A stretch of DNA of 64,000 nt, from NCBI GenBank assembly GCA_028015205.1, contig CM051521.1, positions 92,728,513 to 92,792,512 of the forward strand. Reading direction: 5' to 3'. Origin of the DNA: Mytilisepta virgata. Taxonomy: Eukaryota; Mollusca; Bivalvia; Mytilida; Mytilidae. The stretch's first letter is position 1; every line of letters begins with the position of its first letter. Below the pieces are notes generated by a model. The model saw only the letters and a program-made list of their open reading frames with translations, ran no database searches and was not told the DNA's origin. Position numbers and translations under genes: made by a program. Shown here in pieces: positions 12,648 to 23,462 of this stretch.

Positions 12648-12922
12648 GAGGGCAACCATTTGATTTGGGGGGGGGGGGGGAGGGCAGGATTAGATTGTTT
12701 GATCCTAGAATATAGAATTGGGGATGTGTCAAAGATCCTGCCAATTTTGTCTTCATAATTTTGGTCTTGGATTTCTTTTTGTTACTATTTCAGCCTAAAT
12801 TCTTTTTTAAATTCCCTGACTGATACAGGTCTTGCATTTTTTTTCACATCTAAAGTGATCCTGTCTTTTTAATTTGTCAAACTCCACCCCCCCTAAAAGC
12901 AAATGGTTGCTCCCTAATATTT
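12648..12922. mobile_element. Imperfect inverted-repeat element with G/C tracts (copy A)
   Basis: The left end AGGGCAACCATTTGATTTGG plus a G run pairs with the right end, a C run plus TAAAAGCAAATGGTTGCTCC. Internally GATCCT(A/G) and AAAGATCCTGCC / GTGATCCTGTC words also mirror. It resembles palindromic repeats common in bivalves. G and C tract lengths differ between copies, as expected for slippage. The copy B counterpart is at about 55950-56220. Confidence 0.65.
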
Positions 12923-14024
12923 GAATTCACAGTGACTCATTTTTATCTACAATGTTGCTATTTGCTGTTCTTATAGGTGAAACATAGATTGTACCTTTGT
13001 AAGTTTTTCTTAATATCTGTTTGTTTTTAATTCAATATCATGATTCCAGAAATGTACAGTTGATTTAGCCAAGACTACAGTAGAGGTACAGGGATGCAAG
13101 GGATTGGTAATAAGGCTCTGGGTTCAGATGCCCAAAAGTCTCCCCCTATACCTAGACCCGTAAAATGAATTGTGTTGACTTTTGTTTGCTTCATAGTGTA
13201 AAATATCCTTTATAATCATGTTAATTTTTTTTAATGATTGTTTCAGAAAATTTAACTGATCTAGCCCCAAAATATAAGATTAAGGAACAAGAAACCCCAA
13301 AAAATAAACAAAATTCTGGCATATAGAGTGACGATAAGGTCTGCATATACTTGAGATTTTACTCATCTCATTTAATTTAATTAAAAACTTTCAAAATTGC
13401 AAGTTATCCTTTTAACCCCCCCCCCCCCCAAAAAAAAAATACAACATGACAAAAGGGTTTTTCAAATTAAAGTTTAGGGTTACTGTAGGATCAAAGCTAA
13501 AACAAAGGTTTTTTTCAAATTAAATGATTCCAGGATTCTAGGTTTAGGGTTACTGTAGAGTGTAGGATCAAAGATGTAAATGATTTTATCTGTATCAACT
13601 TATTAGTAATTGAATGAAGCACATTGTCGTTGTTGTGTGTTGTGATAAAAACATTCTTTGTTTCATTTCAACTTTGTATACCTGTACAGTTTTCAAATTT
13701 TTTCCTCATGATATAGTTATAACATAAGAAGGTATTGAATTAACACTTGTATAAATGTTAATAAAAGTCGTCTGCTGTATTACGTATATTGTCTTCAGTC
13801 TCTTGTTTTATCCAATGGGTAAGAAATGGTCAGAGATTTCTGAATGCATGATTTTACAGTACCAGGTAGATCCGCTAATGTAAGAAATCTGTTTCAGTAT
13901 CGTTTTCTACATCACAAAACTAACAAATCATATTTTCATTACCTTTCAAGGGTTGTTAAAGCTGTTTGGAACTTCTAATCATTGTCAGAAAATTGCTGGT
14001 TGGTACATGTGGTATTGTTACATT
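12923..14024. other. Non-coding stretch
   Basis: It contains a direct repeat of TTTAGGGTTACTGTAG (about 13475 and 13543) following a C/A tract at 13417-13440. Copy B lacks 15 bases near 13731. No supported gene. Confidence 0.4.
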
Positions 14025-14130
14025 TCACTCTTCTTTCATTGACCGCTCTCGGGATATTCCGAAAAAATCGAAGATGTAAAAAACAATAAGCTGACGTGCT
14101 TGCTCCCTAGAAACAACTTCCTGTAAAAAC

Positions 14131-14214
14131 ATGTCGGAAATTAACCTTGGAAAGCTCCGTAGGCGACGAATGAAGTGGCCATACGACCAAGAGAAAGATA
14201 GTAGGGAAGAATAA
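14131..14214 (+). CDS. Possible 27-residue ORF (copy A)
   Basis: An ATG in acceptable context (AAAAACATGTC) opens a short frame MSEINLGKLRRRRMKWPYDQ... ending REE and TAA at 14212-14214. It is strongly basic in the middle. Copy B (57418-57501) keeps it with a single synonymous change. A frame this short is easily due to chance, and it overlaps a longer minus-strand open frame that is equally unsupported. Function unknown. Confidence 0.18.
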   Translation: MSEINLGKLRRRRMKWPYDQEKDSREE

Positions 14215-14260
14215 ATGTTGCAGTTAGGCGCAACCAAACGTTTTTTAGGAGAAAGTGTCC

Positions 14261-14338
14261 ATCTGCAGTCAACGCGGTAGGTGATATTTACGAATATGAC
14301 GAAAAACTTCATTACTAAAAACTTGACACAGACTGTAG
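14261..14338 (-). repeat. Right arm of the distant inverted repeat (copy A)
   Basis: This is the reverse complement of the block at 7104-7164. The arm contains CATCTGCAGTCAACGCGGTA and TTACGAATATGACGAAAAAC. A strong donor-like ATGGTAAGT lies just beyond it on the minus strand (14343-14351), so the block may derive from a duplicated exon or promoter fragment; that part is inference. Confidence 0.7.
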
Positions 14339-14530
14339 ATTTACTTACCATTAGTTAGATTTTTTTTGGCTTTTTGTAAATCAAAATGCAGAAATAGATT
14401 CAGACATAAACAAACAGAATTGTGAATTTTCTAGTACTTGTAATGGAACGCCATCTAGGTCTCTTTCTGAAAATTTAAAATGACGTCACATTCCAGCATG
14501 GGATTTTAAGTTATACCATGGTTAGTAATC

Positions 14531-15070
14531 AAACGTTAAATAATTATGTTAATTTAACATGGTTAAAATGTTATCAATTAACGTTTTTCAATAACTTTAT
14601 TTAGACGTTGTACTATGGTATAAATTTTACGTTATAAATTCGTTCAAATACAAACGTTAATAGAATAACGTTACCTTTACGTGAGTACAACGTTACAAAT
14701 GTGACGTAATAATCATAACGTGAAACCAACGTTATAAGAAAACATAAAAAATAACGTTAAAGGTAGGGTACTAAATAACGTTTATTTGTAACATTATATA
14801 AATGTAATCAATTAACGTTTTCAAATAACGTTATTTTGACGTTTTACTATGGTATAAATTTTACGTTATAAATTCGTTCAAATACAAACGTTAATAGTAT
14901 AACGTTACCTTTACGTGAGTACAACATTAAAAATGTGACGTAATAATCATAACGTTCAACCAACGTTATTAGAACATAAAAAAATAACGTTAAAGATAGG
15001 TTACTAAATAACGTTTACTTGTAACGTTTTCCTAATGTTATTTTAACGTTACACGTAAAAGTAACGTAAA
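14531..15070. repeat. AACGTT-rich block with internal tandem duplication (copy A)
   Basis: The motif AACGTTA(T) or its complement occurs several dozen times in 540 bases. The block is built of two direct copies of about 248 bp: ATCAATTAACGTTTTTCAAT near 14573 corresponds to ATCAATTAACGTTTTCAAAT near 14808, both followed by ACTATGGTATAAATTTTACG. In copy B this is the target of the 2.9 kb insertion. No coding content. Confidence 0.85.
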
Positions 15071-15079
15071 CGTACATAT

Positions 15080-15232
15080 TATCTGCATTTTGACAGCTAG
15101 ATATCATAAAATATCATCCCGTGAGCCCGAATATGAAGCTTGGGACGAGTGAGCGTAGCGAACGAGTCCCAGATCTTCATATTCTGTCGAGCTGGGTGAT
15201 ATTTTACGATATCTAGCTGTCAAAATGCAGAT
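15080..15232. repeat. Hairpin MITE (copy A)
   Basis: The arms TATCTGCATTTTGACAGCTA and TAGCTGTCAAAATGCAGATA are exact complements. The inner parts AAAATATCA / TGATATTTT and GAAGCTTGGGAC / GTCCCAGATCTTC also pair around a loop with GAGTGAGCGTAGCGAACGAG. No coding capacity. The copy B counterpart is at 61335-61488. Confidence 0.9.
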
Positions 15233-16032
15233 ATTTTTATCATCTTATTTACTTATCTGAAACGTAAATATTTGTAAACCGTTCTGAATTCTCCCAAATT
15301 TTCTCGGGAAAAGTATGGATTCTTCATCGCAACTACAAGTTTTCCGTTATGTTGTTTACTATACCAATAAGTATATATTTCCTGAACGTTCATGTTAAAT
15401 ATCTTATAAACGATATAAAAACCGACATTAAGGTGTAATTTCATGTTTAAAAAACAAAATCAGTCTGGAAATCTTGTTCATGATTTTTCCGGGAAACTAA
15501 AGCACCCGCTTTCAAACTTTCAACCTCGTTGACGTCATAGTCCGTCTCCATTCGCGAAACAACTTCTGACTAAAATATGCGCAACGTAAAATAATCACTA
15601 AAATTTAACCAAGGAGACGACATATTTAAACAACATTTAGTCGTTTTTGTACTAATTGAGGCGAACAATGGACATATAAAAATAAAGGGTACGTTTAAAA
15701 ATTTGATTAAATCGCAAATAATGAAGTGCAATGGAAAGAGAGGAAAGAAGTCCCAGCAGACATAATCGGCATCGAGCAAAGACACATTTTGTTGATGTCA
15801 CTTTTATATTCTTGATATTTTTATTAATATTTTGCAATTTTGAAAGCTATTTAATAAGTTCTAAGCTGACAAACGTTGGGAGAATTTGTTGATAAGTCCT
15901 GCTGAATGTCGATAACTGCTGCTCAGCGCACGCGCTTCTTGATACGAATTTTTCGGAGCTGTTCAACAAGCTGATAGAATCACAGGGACGAATGATAAAT
16001 AACGTTATGTTTACGTTGTGTGTTTGCTGGGA
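15233..16032. other. Non-coding stretch
   Basis: No supported gene. Minus-strand frames of about 60-70 residues are open in both copies, but they carry substitutions in all positions and show no family resemblance. Confidence 0.4.
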
Positions 16033-16134
16033 GTTAGTCAAAATAATTATGACGTCTTGAAAGGCTAATTTATTTTTTTGCTTTGACGCGGGAAGGCGTC
16101 ACAACAAAAATTAAAATAGCCTTTCAAGCACAGG

Positions 16135-16263
16135 CACTTGTTTCTGTCACTGGGGGGTTTACTATCCACACTTGTACAAAAAATCACAAGGTACTTTTTT
16201 TGGTGATTTTTCGTACAAATGTGGATAGTAACCCCCCCCCCCCCCCCTTTACAGAAACAAGTG
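16135..16263. repeat. Hairpin with C/G tracts (copy A)
   Basis: CACTTGTTTCTGTCA ... GGTTTACTATCCACACTTGTA pairs with TACAAATGTGGATAGTAACC ... TTTACAGAAACAAGTG. The C tract length differs from copy B (62390-62510). It lies inside the dispersed repeat. The second copy of that repeat at 19.8 kb lacks most of this hairpin. Confidence 0.8.
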
Positions 16264-16734
16264 AATGTGCTTTCAAGACGCCATAAGTATTTGGACAAAG
16301 TGTAATTGGGCATAAGTATTATAGTCTAGTTGTCTATGTAGACTGAGTAGTTCAAGCTCGATCTATCCTTATGAAAAGGATTGGCAAAACACTCAAGTTT
16401 TACAATTTACAAATTATGCAACGCTGTCGCTTATTGATGATAATGTGACGTGTGCATACTGGCTGAAGTCTGTGAGGACCTAGTGTAGTCTTAATCTTTT
16501 GAATAAACAGTCTAATCAGTGTATTCCTGGTACCACAACCTCATGAAATGATAGCATGCACCTATCATTAGCCATTTTATTCAATGAAACTTTGAGTTAA
16601 TTTTCCCCGCCATACGACCAGTCATCCTAGTTTCGTTTTTGATTGTCCAATAAAATACACTGTGTCAAAGAAACGACGTATCCCATGATGCAAATTATTG
16701 AACGTATTTATAAATTTTAAGAACATATATATTT

Positions 16735-17035
16735 TATTTTATGAATGAATATTTTGATTTTATGAATGAATATTTGGATTTTATGAATGAATATTTTGAT
16801 TTTATGAATGAATATTTTGATTTTATGAATGAATATTTGGATTTTAGGAATCAATATTTGGTATTTTGATTTTATGAATGAATATTTGGATTTTAGGAAT
16901 CAATATTTGGATTTTATGTTTTATGAACACATATTTTGATTTATTGAATATATATTTTGTTTTTATGAACAAATATTCGTTTTTACGAACAATGATTTAA
17001 TTTTATGAGCATATATTTTGTTTTTCGTGAATATT
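16735..17035. repeat. 21-bp minisatellite, TTTATGAATGAATATTTGGA type (copy A)
   Basis: There are about a dozen degenerate units of TTTTATGAATGAATATTTGGA, decaying at the right into TTATGAACACATATTTTG forms. Related arrays are at 23765-24145 and 62978-63260, always at the right end of the same dispersed repeat. The unit is a multiple of three, so it stays open in frame; that is not evidence of coding. Confidence 0.9.
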
Positions 17036-17056
17036 GGTACGTTTCACACGCCATAA

Positions 17057-19137
17057 ATAACCTTCACGATTTGATTTCATTTGTAAAAAAATTCAAGCCA
17101 TATGTTTTGCCATTAGGATACCTAGTTGTTTTAGTAAGCTACAAATAAATTTAGAAATTACAGAGCACAAACAAAACTTTTGGATGGTTGGATGTATGCA
17201 GAAACAGGCGGTTTGTGGACCAATTAAGGTCCCTATCAACTCAGAAGACAATCATACCTGTTTTTTTTTTTAAATTGAATTTGTAAGCCATAAAACTGTC
17301 GGGGTAAATATAGTTCTACCAGCATCATTTTTTTAATCTTTTGAGTCATCAATCTTGATCTGTATTGTCCTTTATTCCATTTCGGACTTATACCTAAAGG
17401 ATCATTGTAAATAAGGACAATATTTACTAAGGGGACACATTTTATGGTTACAAATTTACTATTCTGTGACAATGTTTCTTAAATATAATTCTTTCAAAGT
17501 TTTTTGAAACAATAAACATCAGCTGCACTTCAAAAACATGTTTGATGTTATTTTTATGTACATAGCATTACATGATCAATTTGTATCATAATTCTCATAT
17601 TTTACCTTTGAATGTACCAGGGACTGATCTAGAATTTTGTTTAGGGGTACTCGTTGAAAATTTTGAGGGGGAATTTTTTGGAGGAAAAAGGGGGGTGGGG
17701 GTGGGAGACAATGTTTTAGAAAGGGGCATGCAGTCTGGATATTCCACTTTGTGCATACATTTATACATACATTACCATTTGTGCTTAATGACTTTTCCTC
17801 TCTTTGTGCAAAATTATATGACTGGAGTGTTACATTTTTTATCTGAACACTTAACTCTTTTTCCTTTTTCCTTAAAGCGGTCTCAGTAATGGATGGCAGG
17901 TTGCATTCTGCTAGGAAATTTTAAAGATGAATTGGGCCCATCCCTGCATGTATCATTCCTTCGACAGAATATACGTTTTATAAGAATTGAGAGAAATTGA
18001 GAAAAAGTTAATGTCTTATGGACAAATTTATGTACACATTTCTAGAAACAGTTGTGTTCTGAAGAGTAAAGATGGTAATTCTTTTCTCTAATTGTAAAAT
18101 TCTTAAAAATTTCCTGGACTGAAGAGATATTTACAGAGCACAAACAGGTTGTCGGTCCTGTGCTAATTTCTATGACTTGGCTAATAAAAAAGCATCTAAG
18201 AATAATTACATTTAGTTGTATATTTAATGGCCAAGCCTAATGAAAAATATTTCACAGTTTCTAAGTTATAATAATTCTTTTCAAAACCTACTTTGACTAT
18301 GAAAAAGACAAATAGGGAGGGGTTGAAAGTTGTTTAGGTTCATTATTACAATTTGCCAACAATGACCATGTTTTCAGCATGGAATTTGCTATTAGGGAAG
18401 TCAAAGTCCTTAAATTTTGAAATGCTGGCAGCAACTGGATAATGTTATTTGGAATCAACTTACGTATTCAAATCTTTGAAATTTCATGATTTTGCTTTAC
18501 ATTTTCTCAGAATGTGTAAAATTTGACAAAGTAAATGCAATCATTTAAAAACTAAAAATCAGTAAAGCTATTTAAATCTCTGTTGTTGTCTAAAATTATT
18601 TGAAGGTTGAATGCGTTATATGCCTAGTTTATCTGTTTGGGAACATTAAAAAAGCTTTGTCACACTTTAATAGTGAAATACACTGACTATCTGGAAAGAT
18701 GAAAGAAAATGTACATATGTAGCAAAATCAAGAAGCTTTTCAAAATGTGTGACTACCTAATTTAATCAGGAGGTAAAAAGGGTCTTTTGAATAAATCTTA
18801 TGAAATGCATTATACTTTGTCTGTCCCCATTTCAACTGGAACTGCGGGACACTTAACCCCTTAACACGCTACTCGATTGATAGTTAAATTGTCCAGGATT
18901 TCTGAGTTTTTTTTTTCAAAAATGCTAAAAATTAAAATTTCAATAAAAGTATTAAAAAAAATCTGCATTTAGTCTGTGGTAAAAAAGCGGTCCCCAGCCC
19001 CTGGCCGATTTTTCAGGAATTTTGCTCAAAATATGCTGGCAGTATGCACTGTTTGAATGAGACAAATTAGTCATGGACAGGGCAAAAATATGCATTTTAA
19101 ACATTGTACAAACTATTATAATTTACATGCATGTGAT
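17057..19137. other. Non-coding stretch across the end of comparable copy A
   Basis: Copy A can be compared only to about 17772. A minus-strand open frame of 76-78 residues at 17236-17472 (also 63467-63697) contains LGISPKWNKGQYRSRLMTQK. It is retained in both copies apart from a frame change at its end, but it lacks clear splice sites and a known family. A G-rich run (GGGGGTGGGGGTGGG type) lies at 17688-17705. Nothing else is supported. Confidence 0.35.
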
Positions 19138-19600
19138 TTAGTTTCTATACCTACCCATGGAAGCTTTTGTGTTTATGTCATAACTTCCAGATGGTCCCCT
19201 CTTCCCCAACAATTCACAATTCACCACCAGTAGACCACCTAGCCCAAACAATCGTTCTTCTACTATATTTGAGAGGTGGCGAGGACACTTGCAGGAGCAA
19301 CAATACATCCCTTTTGCTAGGACTTCCAATTCAACAATTCTTCTACCCATTTTCAAAGATTGTGACATATCTGATTTGTTATAATCTTTCAATTCAGCCT
19401 CAGCCTCAACATCAAGAAACTAATAAGTGCAATGATCATTGCAGAAGCCGACTTGAGGGCGATTTTTTTAATTTCCTGCCATCATTAAACCATTTAAAAA
19501 GATCTGAACGGTTTGATATCTTAACAGCAGATTTAGAGCTTGAAAATTTACCAAATTTATCTCGAGCTCGTTTATGACATTGATGTGCTGTCTGCTTCAT
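19138..19600 (-). pseudogene. Mutator-like transposase N-terminal relic
   Basis: The minus strand encodes two pieces. The first, 19600-19436, is a basic stretch from ATG reading MKQTAHQCHKRARDKFGKFS and stops at TGA. The second, 19392-19138, reads GRRIVELEVLAKGMYCCSC, ERLFGLGGLLVVNC and SYDINTKASMG. That order (GRRIV..L, Cys pair, GL..L, C, DINTKAS.G) is the hallmark I know from the N-terminal zinc region of animal Mutator-like transposase domains (PF20700 type). The second Cys pair is lost. A stop and a frame change separate the pieces. After SMG there is a donor-like GGTAGGTAT, so an intron is possible. No catalytic DDE part is visible in the window. Confidence 0.6.
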
Positions 19601-19736
19601 AACAACAGGTAAACAAGTTATTCAAGGTCAATAAAAAGCTGGAACTATTAGGCGTATTTCTAAACGCTATATTGACCTAAATTCCGAATTTTATAGAGTT
19701 ATCTTTTCTTAGGTGTACGGTACCCCCTTAGGTGTC

Positions 19737-20060
19737 AGTTAGTCAAAATAAGTATGACCACTTGAAAGGCTAATTTAATTTTTTGATTTGACACAGGAAG
19801 GCACTTGTTTCTGTCAATGACAATGGGGGGTTTGCTTTCAAGAGGTCATAATTATTTGGACTAAGTGTCAGTGGGCATAAATACTATAGTCTAGTTGTCT
19901 AGGTAGACTGTTCTCAAAATTGACTTGCAGGGGAGGGATTAACTGATATCCCCAACAATTGGTCCAAAACTGAGTAGTTCAAGCTCGATCTATCCTAATG
20001 AAAAGGATTGACAAAACGCTCAAGTTTTACAATTTACAAATTATGCAACGCTGTCGCTGA
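19737..20060. mobile_element. Left part of the dispersed ~1 kb repeat, interrupted
   Basis: It matches the repeat at 16033 from TCAGTTAGTCAAAATAAGTA onward, with a shortened hairpin zone and an extra block of about 60 bases (19911-19970, with GGGGAGGGATTAACTGATAT). At 20060 it is cut by the long-TIR element and resumes at 23463. Confidence 0.75.
20052..20060 (+). repeat. 9-bp target-site duplication, left
   Basis: TGTCGCTGA directly precedes the left TIR. The right counterpart TGTCGGTGA (23463-23471) differs by one base. The uninterrupted repeat at about 16428 has CTGTCGCTTATTGATG, in line with one ancestral copy of the target. Confidence 0.75.
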
Positions 20061-20635
20061 TAATCCCTTTTGGGATTCTGTGTCCGGAGCTATTTTTCTG
20101 ACTTGGCCGCCCACTGAATCTCTTATCAACCACTAATAACTCTATTCGGGAAAATCAAAACTGGATCCCCACTCTCATTCCGACACTCGGAGCGGTTTGA
20201 ATTTCATCTGGCAGTTCTAAAACAGGTAAGTCTCCATTAGCAGACATATTTTGCTTTTCAAAAAGCTTAAAATTATTTATGGCTCAGGATTGCAAGACTC
20301 CGCTTCAGATTGACCGGCGCCAGCCATTGTTGTTTTCATTTGAATATACCTCCCATGATGCACGTTTTTCATTATAGTCTATTTCATTTTTCCATTTTAA
20401 CCTCATCAATAGAAACAAGTGAAAGGAACCACAAAATCCACTTCTATGGATTTGTTTACTTGTTGGCATTCTAATTACAATTATATCATGGGGAGGAGTA
20501 AAAAAAAATGTGTGTGGGGGTGGGGGAAAGAGGAGAAGGAAGGGGGGTCAATGTTCATTTTTTTTTATTGTAAGACTAATTTAAAATGTAAATTGTGGTT
20601 ATATATGAGATTAAGATTTTCCTCACTCAAATTGT
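20061..20635 (+). repeat. Left terminal inverted repeat
   Basis: Checkpoints shared with the right end in reverse complement are ATTCTGTGTCCGGAGCTATT, TTTTGATTTTCCCGAATAGA, AACAGGTAAGTCTCCATTAG, GGCTCAGGATTGCAAGACTC, CTATTGATGAGG and a G-rich purine run at 20515-20550. A strong donor-like CAG/GTAAGT sits at 20223-20231, suggesting the TIR could act as a promoter with a first exon; that is inference. Confidence 0.8.
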
Positions 20636-21309
20636 ATTATTGTTTCTTTATCAGCTGTATTTGTTCTTGGATCTATTTTTCTATATTAATGGAGAAACAT
20701 GGTAGGATGTTGAGCCTGATATTGAGAAGATTAAATAAATTAAACAAAAATGATTTCAGAATTTATTTAGGCTAAATTTGTAACATATAGATTATGTACA
20801 GCAATGTCATTTTTATCTGGTTGAGTGTTTTTTCCCTTTGCTGTGTTCTAGATGACACCCTGAAGTGAATAACAAATATGGAAATTACCTCAAGTTGTAT
20901 ACACTGCAGCCTGGTTTCCTTTTATTACAAAAATGTTCTTTCATCCCACCTCTCCAAGAACTTTTACATTTAGATACCTGATGAAACGATTACAACATAT
21001 TCCTTCATGAAATCATCTTCTTTATTAGTCAGTTGATAAAAATTTTATCAGTATTGTCAGAAAAGTTTTACAAGAGATACTATTGCTCTAAATACGAAAG
21101 GCATGGCATTTTGAAAGAAACTATGAGTAGTGTAACATTGACAGTGAGCAACATTTTTTTCGTAATAAATGTTCCGACTGTTGTGGTAATGAAAAATGAA
21201 CTGGTGCCTGGCAGACTTGGTACATGAACATGTATATAGAACCTAAAGTGAAATGTTACAATATATTCTAAACTACTAACTGTTTAATAAATTGTCCTTT
21301 TTTATTTAT

Positions 21310-21650
21310 TATACCCCCGCAAACATATTTAGGGGGTATATAGGAATCAGCCTGTCTGTCTGTCTGTCTGTTCAGAATTTTTTTGTACACGATTTCTCAA
21401 ACATGCCTTATCAGAGGTTAATGAAACTTTGCATACTGTTAGATCCTAGTACGTAGATGTGCGCATGCGAAGTTTGTTCTGGTGCAATACTTTTTTCCAT
21501 ATTTATACTCTTTTGGACATAGAAATTCTGTTCTGGTCCAATAACTTAGTCTTTTATTTTTCCTACAGTTATACCCAGTTAATTGTAAGAGATTTTGAGA
21601 CAATTCAACATGCACCATGCATTTTGTTATCACAACTCCTCGATTGTTGG
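21310..21650. repeat. Internal repeat starting TATACCCCCGC
   Basis: It starts with a small palindrome, TATACCCCCGCAAA ... TTTAGGGGGTATA, followed by four or more CTGT/GTCT units (CAGCCTGTCTGTCTGTCTGT). This start resembles a repeat widespread in marine animals. It continues to a G tract near 21650-21668. No coding function. Confidence 0.5.
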
Positions 21651-21673
21651 GGCGGGGGGGGGGGGGGATAACT

Positions 21674-21830
21674 TAGGAGTTCGTGTTGTTCATTGTTTTT
21701 TTAGTTTTCTGTGTTGTGTTTGTGGTTTTTCATTTGGTTGTTCATTGTGGTTGTTCCCGGGTTTGTCTGTCCAATGGATTACGTTTTTTTGATTGCTCCT
21801 TAGGTATATTTGTCCTTTTTAGTGAGTGTG
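21674..21830 (+). mobile_element. Truncated retroelement 3' end
   Basis: Shared tokens with the 3' UTR of the RT element at 42902-43162 are GAGTTCGTGTTGTTCATTG, CCCGGGTTTGTCTGTCCAAT and GCTCCTTAGGTATATTTGTC. It lies inside the long-TIR element, so it either inserted there later or was carried in. Confidence 0.8.
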
Positions 21831-22829
21831 CTCACAATTTTAGTTATCAATAACTTTTTAAAGTAAACATGCATTCAGTAACCTTGTGCACTTGGGATAT
21901 TCAGGGTCCTTCATCACCTATCCTTGATCAACTCTGCATTTGGACGACTTAAATTTGTCCTTGTGCACTTATCGTGCTAGGACCATTCCAGGTTTACCTA
22001 TTTTGTATCTATTTTTTCTTTTTAAGTGAAGATCTACAAACATATAGTCTGGTAGCATTAACCCTTGGTGACGTGTGCATCTGGATGACTAGTAAATAAA
22101 TACATGTGTATTTTTGTTTCTTATTACATGTTTTCTGTTCCTGTACTTTTATTGATCACCTAGACATATAATAAATATATGACAAAATTTCATCTTTCTT
22201 TTCATATATTATAAATAGAACTGAATATAAATAACATATATAGAAACACATGGAATAAAAGAAGTAATAATGAAAAAGTTAGAAAAATCAAAAGAAATAA
22301 TTTTTTTGAGTAAAATTTAAAAATAAACCCTCAAAAACTGCAATTTGGGAAGTCAAGAATATTACGGCCTTGAATGCATCATCTATTTAATTTTTTCAGG
22401 TTCTCAACCTAATTTGGGAGCTGTATGTTGTATCGTTTTCTCTCTGATTTACACATTTTGATTAATTTGTCAGGACCATTTAGGGCCGGCAACATGATTT
22501 GGAGTGTCCCACTCATTGAAGATAAACTTCTTAATTTTTTCACTCTAAACCCATCTTTCTCAAATGTATAAAATAAATATTAATTTTTTATTGAAACAGA
22601 TCTATAAGCTTGTATAATTATCTAAAAAATTATGAGAAGAAAATATTAATTAAATTCAGATCTGATATGTTGCTTCAAAGCTAACTTATAATGACTCAAA
22701 ATTTGAAAAAAAATTCTATATTCAAACAAAGCATATATTTTTTTTACATGCACAAGTGTACATTGAACCCCCTTCCCTCCTTTTTATTCTTCCCCATGGT
22801 ATAATTGTAATTAGACTAAATTAAATTTA

Positions 22830-23462
22830 AATAGGAAAATCAGAATCTTATATATAACCACTATTTACATTTAACATAAGCCTTACAATAAATTCAATAT
22901 TTATTTTATTATTACAATAAAAAAAAAAACAAAAAAAAAAACAAATGTACATTGCCCCCCTCTCTCCTCCTTCCCCCACACACATTTCTTTTTACTCCTC
23001 CACATGATATATTTGTAATTAGCATGCCAACCAACAAGTAAACAAATCCCATAGAAGTGAATCTTGCGTTTTCTTTAACTTGTTTCTATTGATGAGGTCA
23101 AAATGGAAAAATGAAACAGACTATAATGAAAAACGTGCAACATGGGAGGGATATTCAAATGAAAACAACAATGGCTGCCGCAGGTCAATCTGAAGCGGAG
23201 TCTTGCAATCCTGAGCCATAACTACTGATAAAGGAGAAGAATTAAAATCATTTTAAGCTTTTTGAAAAGTAAAATATGTCTACTAATGGAGACTTACCTG
23301 TTTTAGGACTGCCAGATGAAATTTAAACCGTTCCGAGTGCCAGAATGAGAGTGGAGGTCCAGTTTTGATTTTCCCGAATAGAGTTATTATTGGTTGATAA
23401 GGGATTCAGTGGGCGGTCAAGTCAGAAAAATAGCTCCGGACACAGAATCCCGAAAGGGATTA
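22830..23462 (-). repeat. Right terminal inverted repeat with internal duplication
   Basis: This is the reverse complement of the left TIR. In addition the block TCATGTGGAGGAGTAAAAAG...GGGGGGCAATGTACATTTG is present twice in related form (22955-23020 and about 22760-22810, the latter with CCATGGGGAAGAATAAAAAG). The right end therefore carries a subterminal tandem duplication not seen on the left. Confidence 0.7.

Larger units (their letters stand above)
16033..17056. mobile_element. Dispersed ~1 kb repeat ending in a minisatellite (copy A)
   Basis: The segment from GTTAGTCAAAATAATTATGA to CGTTTCACACGCCATA is repeated at 19737-24163, where a 3.4 kb element interrupts it, and in copy B at about 62288-63287. 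Shared tokens include GAGTAGTTCAAGCTCGATCT, TATGCAACGCTGTCGCT and CCAGTCATCCTAGTTTCGTT. It starts with a hairpin zone (16135-16263) and ends with the GAATGAATATTT array. It has no open frame with family similarity, so it is treated as a non-autonomous element of unknown class. Confidence 0.7.
1..17772. repeat. Large duplicated segment, copy A
   Basis: This segment is collinear with 43227-64000 on the same strand, with an offset that starts at 43226 and drifts through small indels. Both copies continue to the edges of what can be compared: copy A begins at base 1 and copy B ends at 64000, which corresponds to about 17772. Most lines compared by eye are identical or differ by one base. Differences include homopolymer lengths, a 16-bp deletion (about 5896 against 49212), a 15-bp deletion (about 13731), a replaced block of roughly 70 bp (about 3820 against 47060-47150), and a 2913-bp insertion only in copy B. 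It is either a recent tandem duplication or an uncollapsed second haplotype. Confidence 0.95.
20061..23462. mobile_element. 3.4 kb Mutator-like element with long TIRs
   Basis: The ends are inverted: TAATCCCTTTTGGGATTCTG at 20061 and CAGAATCCCGAAAGGGATTA ending at 23462. Similarity between the ends persists inward for roughly 570-630 bases, with indels. TIRs of this length with 9-bp target duplications are typical of Mutator-like elements (family knowledge). No transposase is inside, so it would be non-autonomous. The interior has acquired a CCCCCGC-type repeat (21310) and a retroelement 3' end (21674). A Mutator-type transposase relic lies 0.46 kb to the left but outside the TIRs. Confidence 0.75.

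Noticed and set aside
17236..17472. Minus-strand 78-residue frame with LGISPKWNKGQYRSRLMTQK
   Set aside because: Open in both copies but with a frame change at its end in copy B and no splice sites or recognised family; mentioned only within the interval note.
19167..19577. 136-residue plus-strand frame
   Set aside because: Antisense shadow of the Mutator-type transposase relic, which matches family motifs on the other strand.
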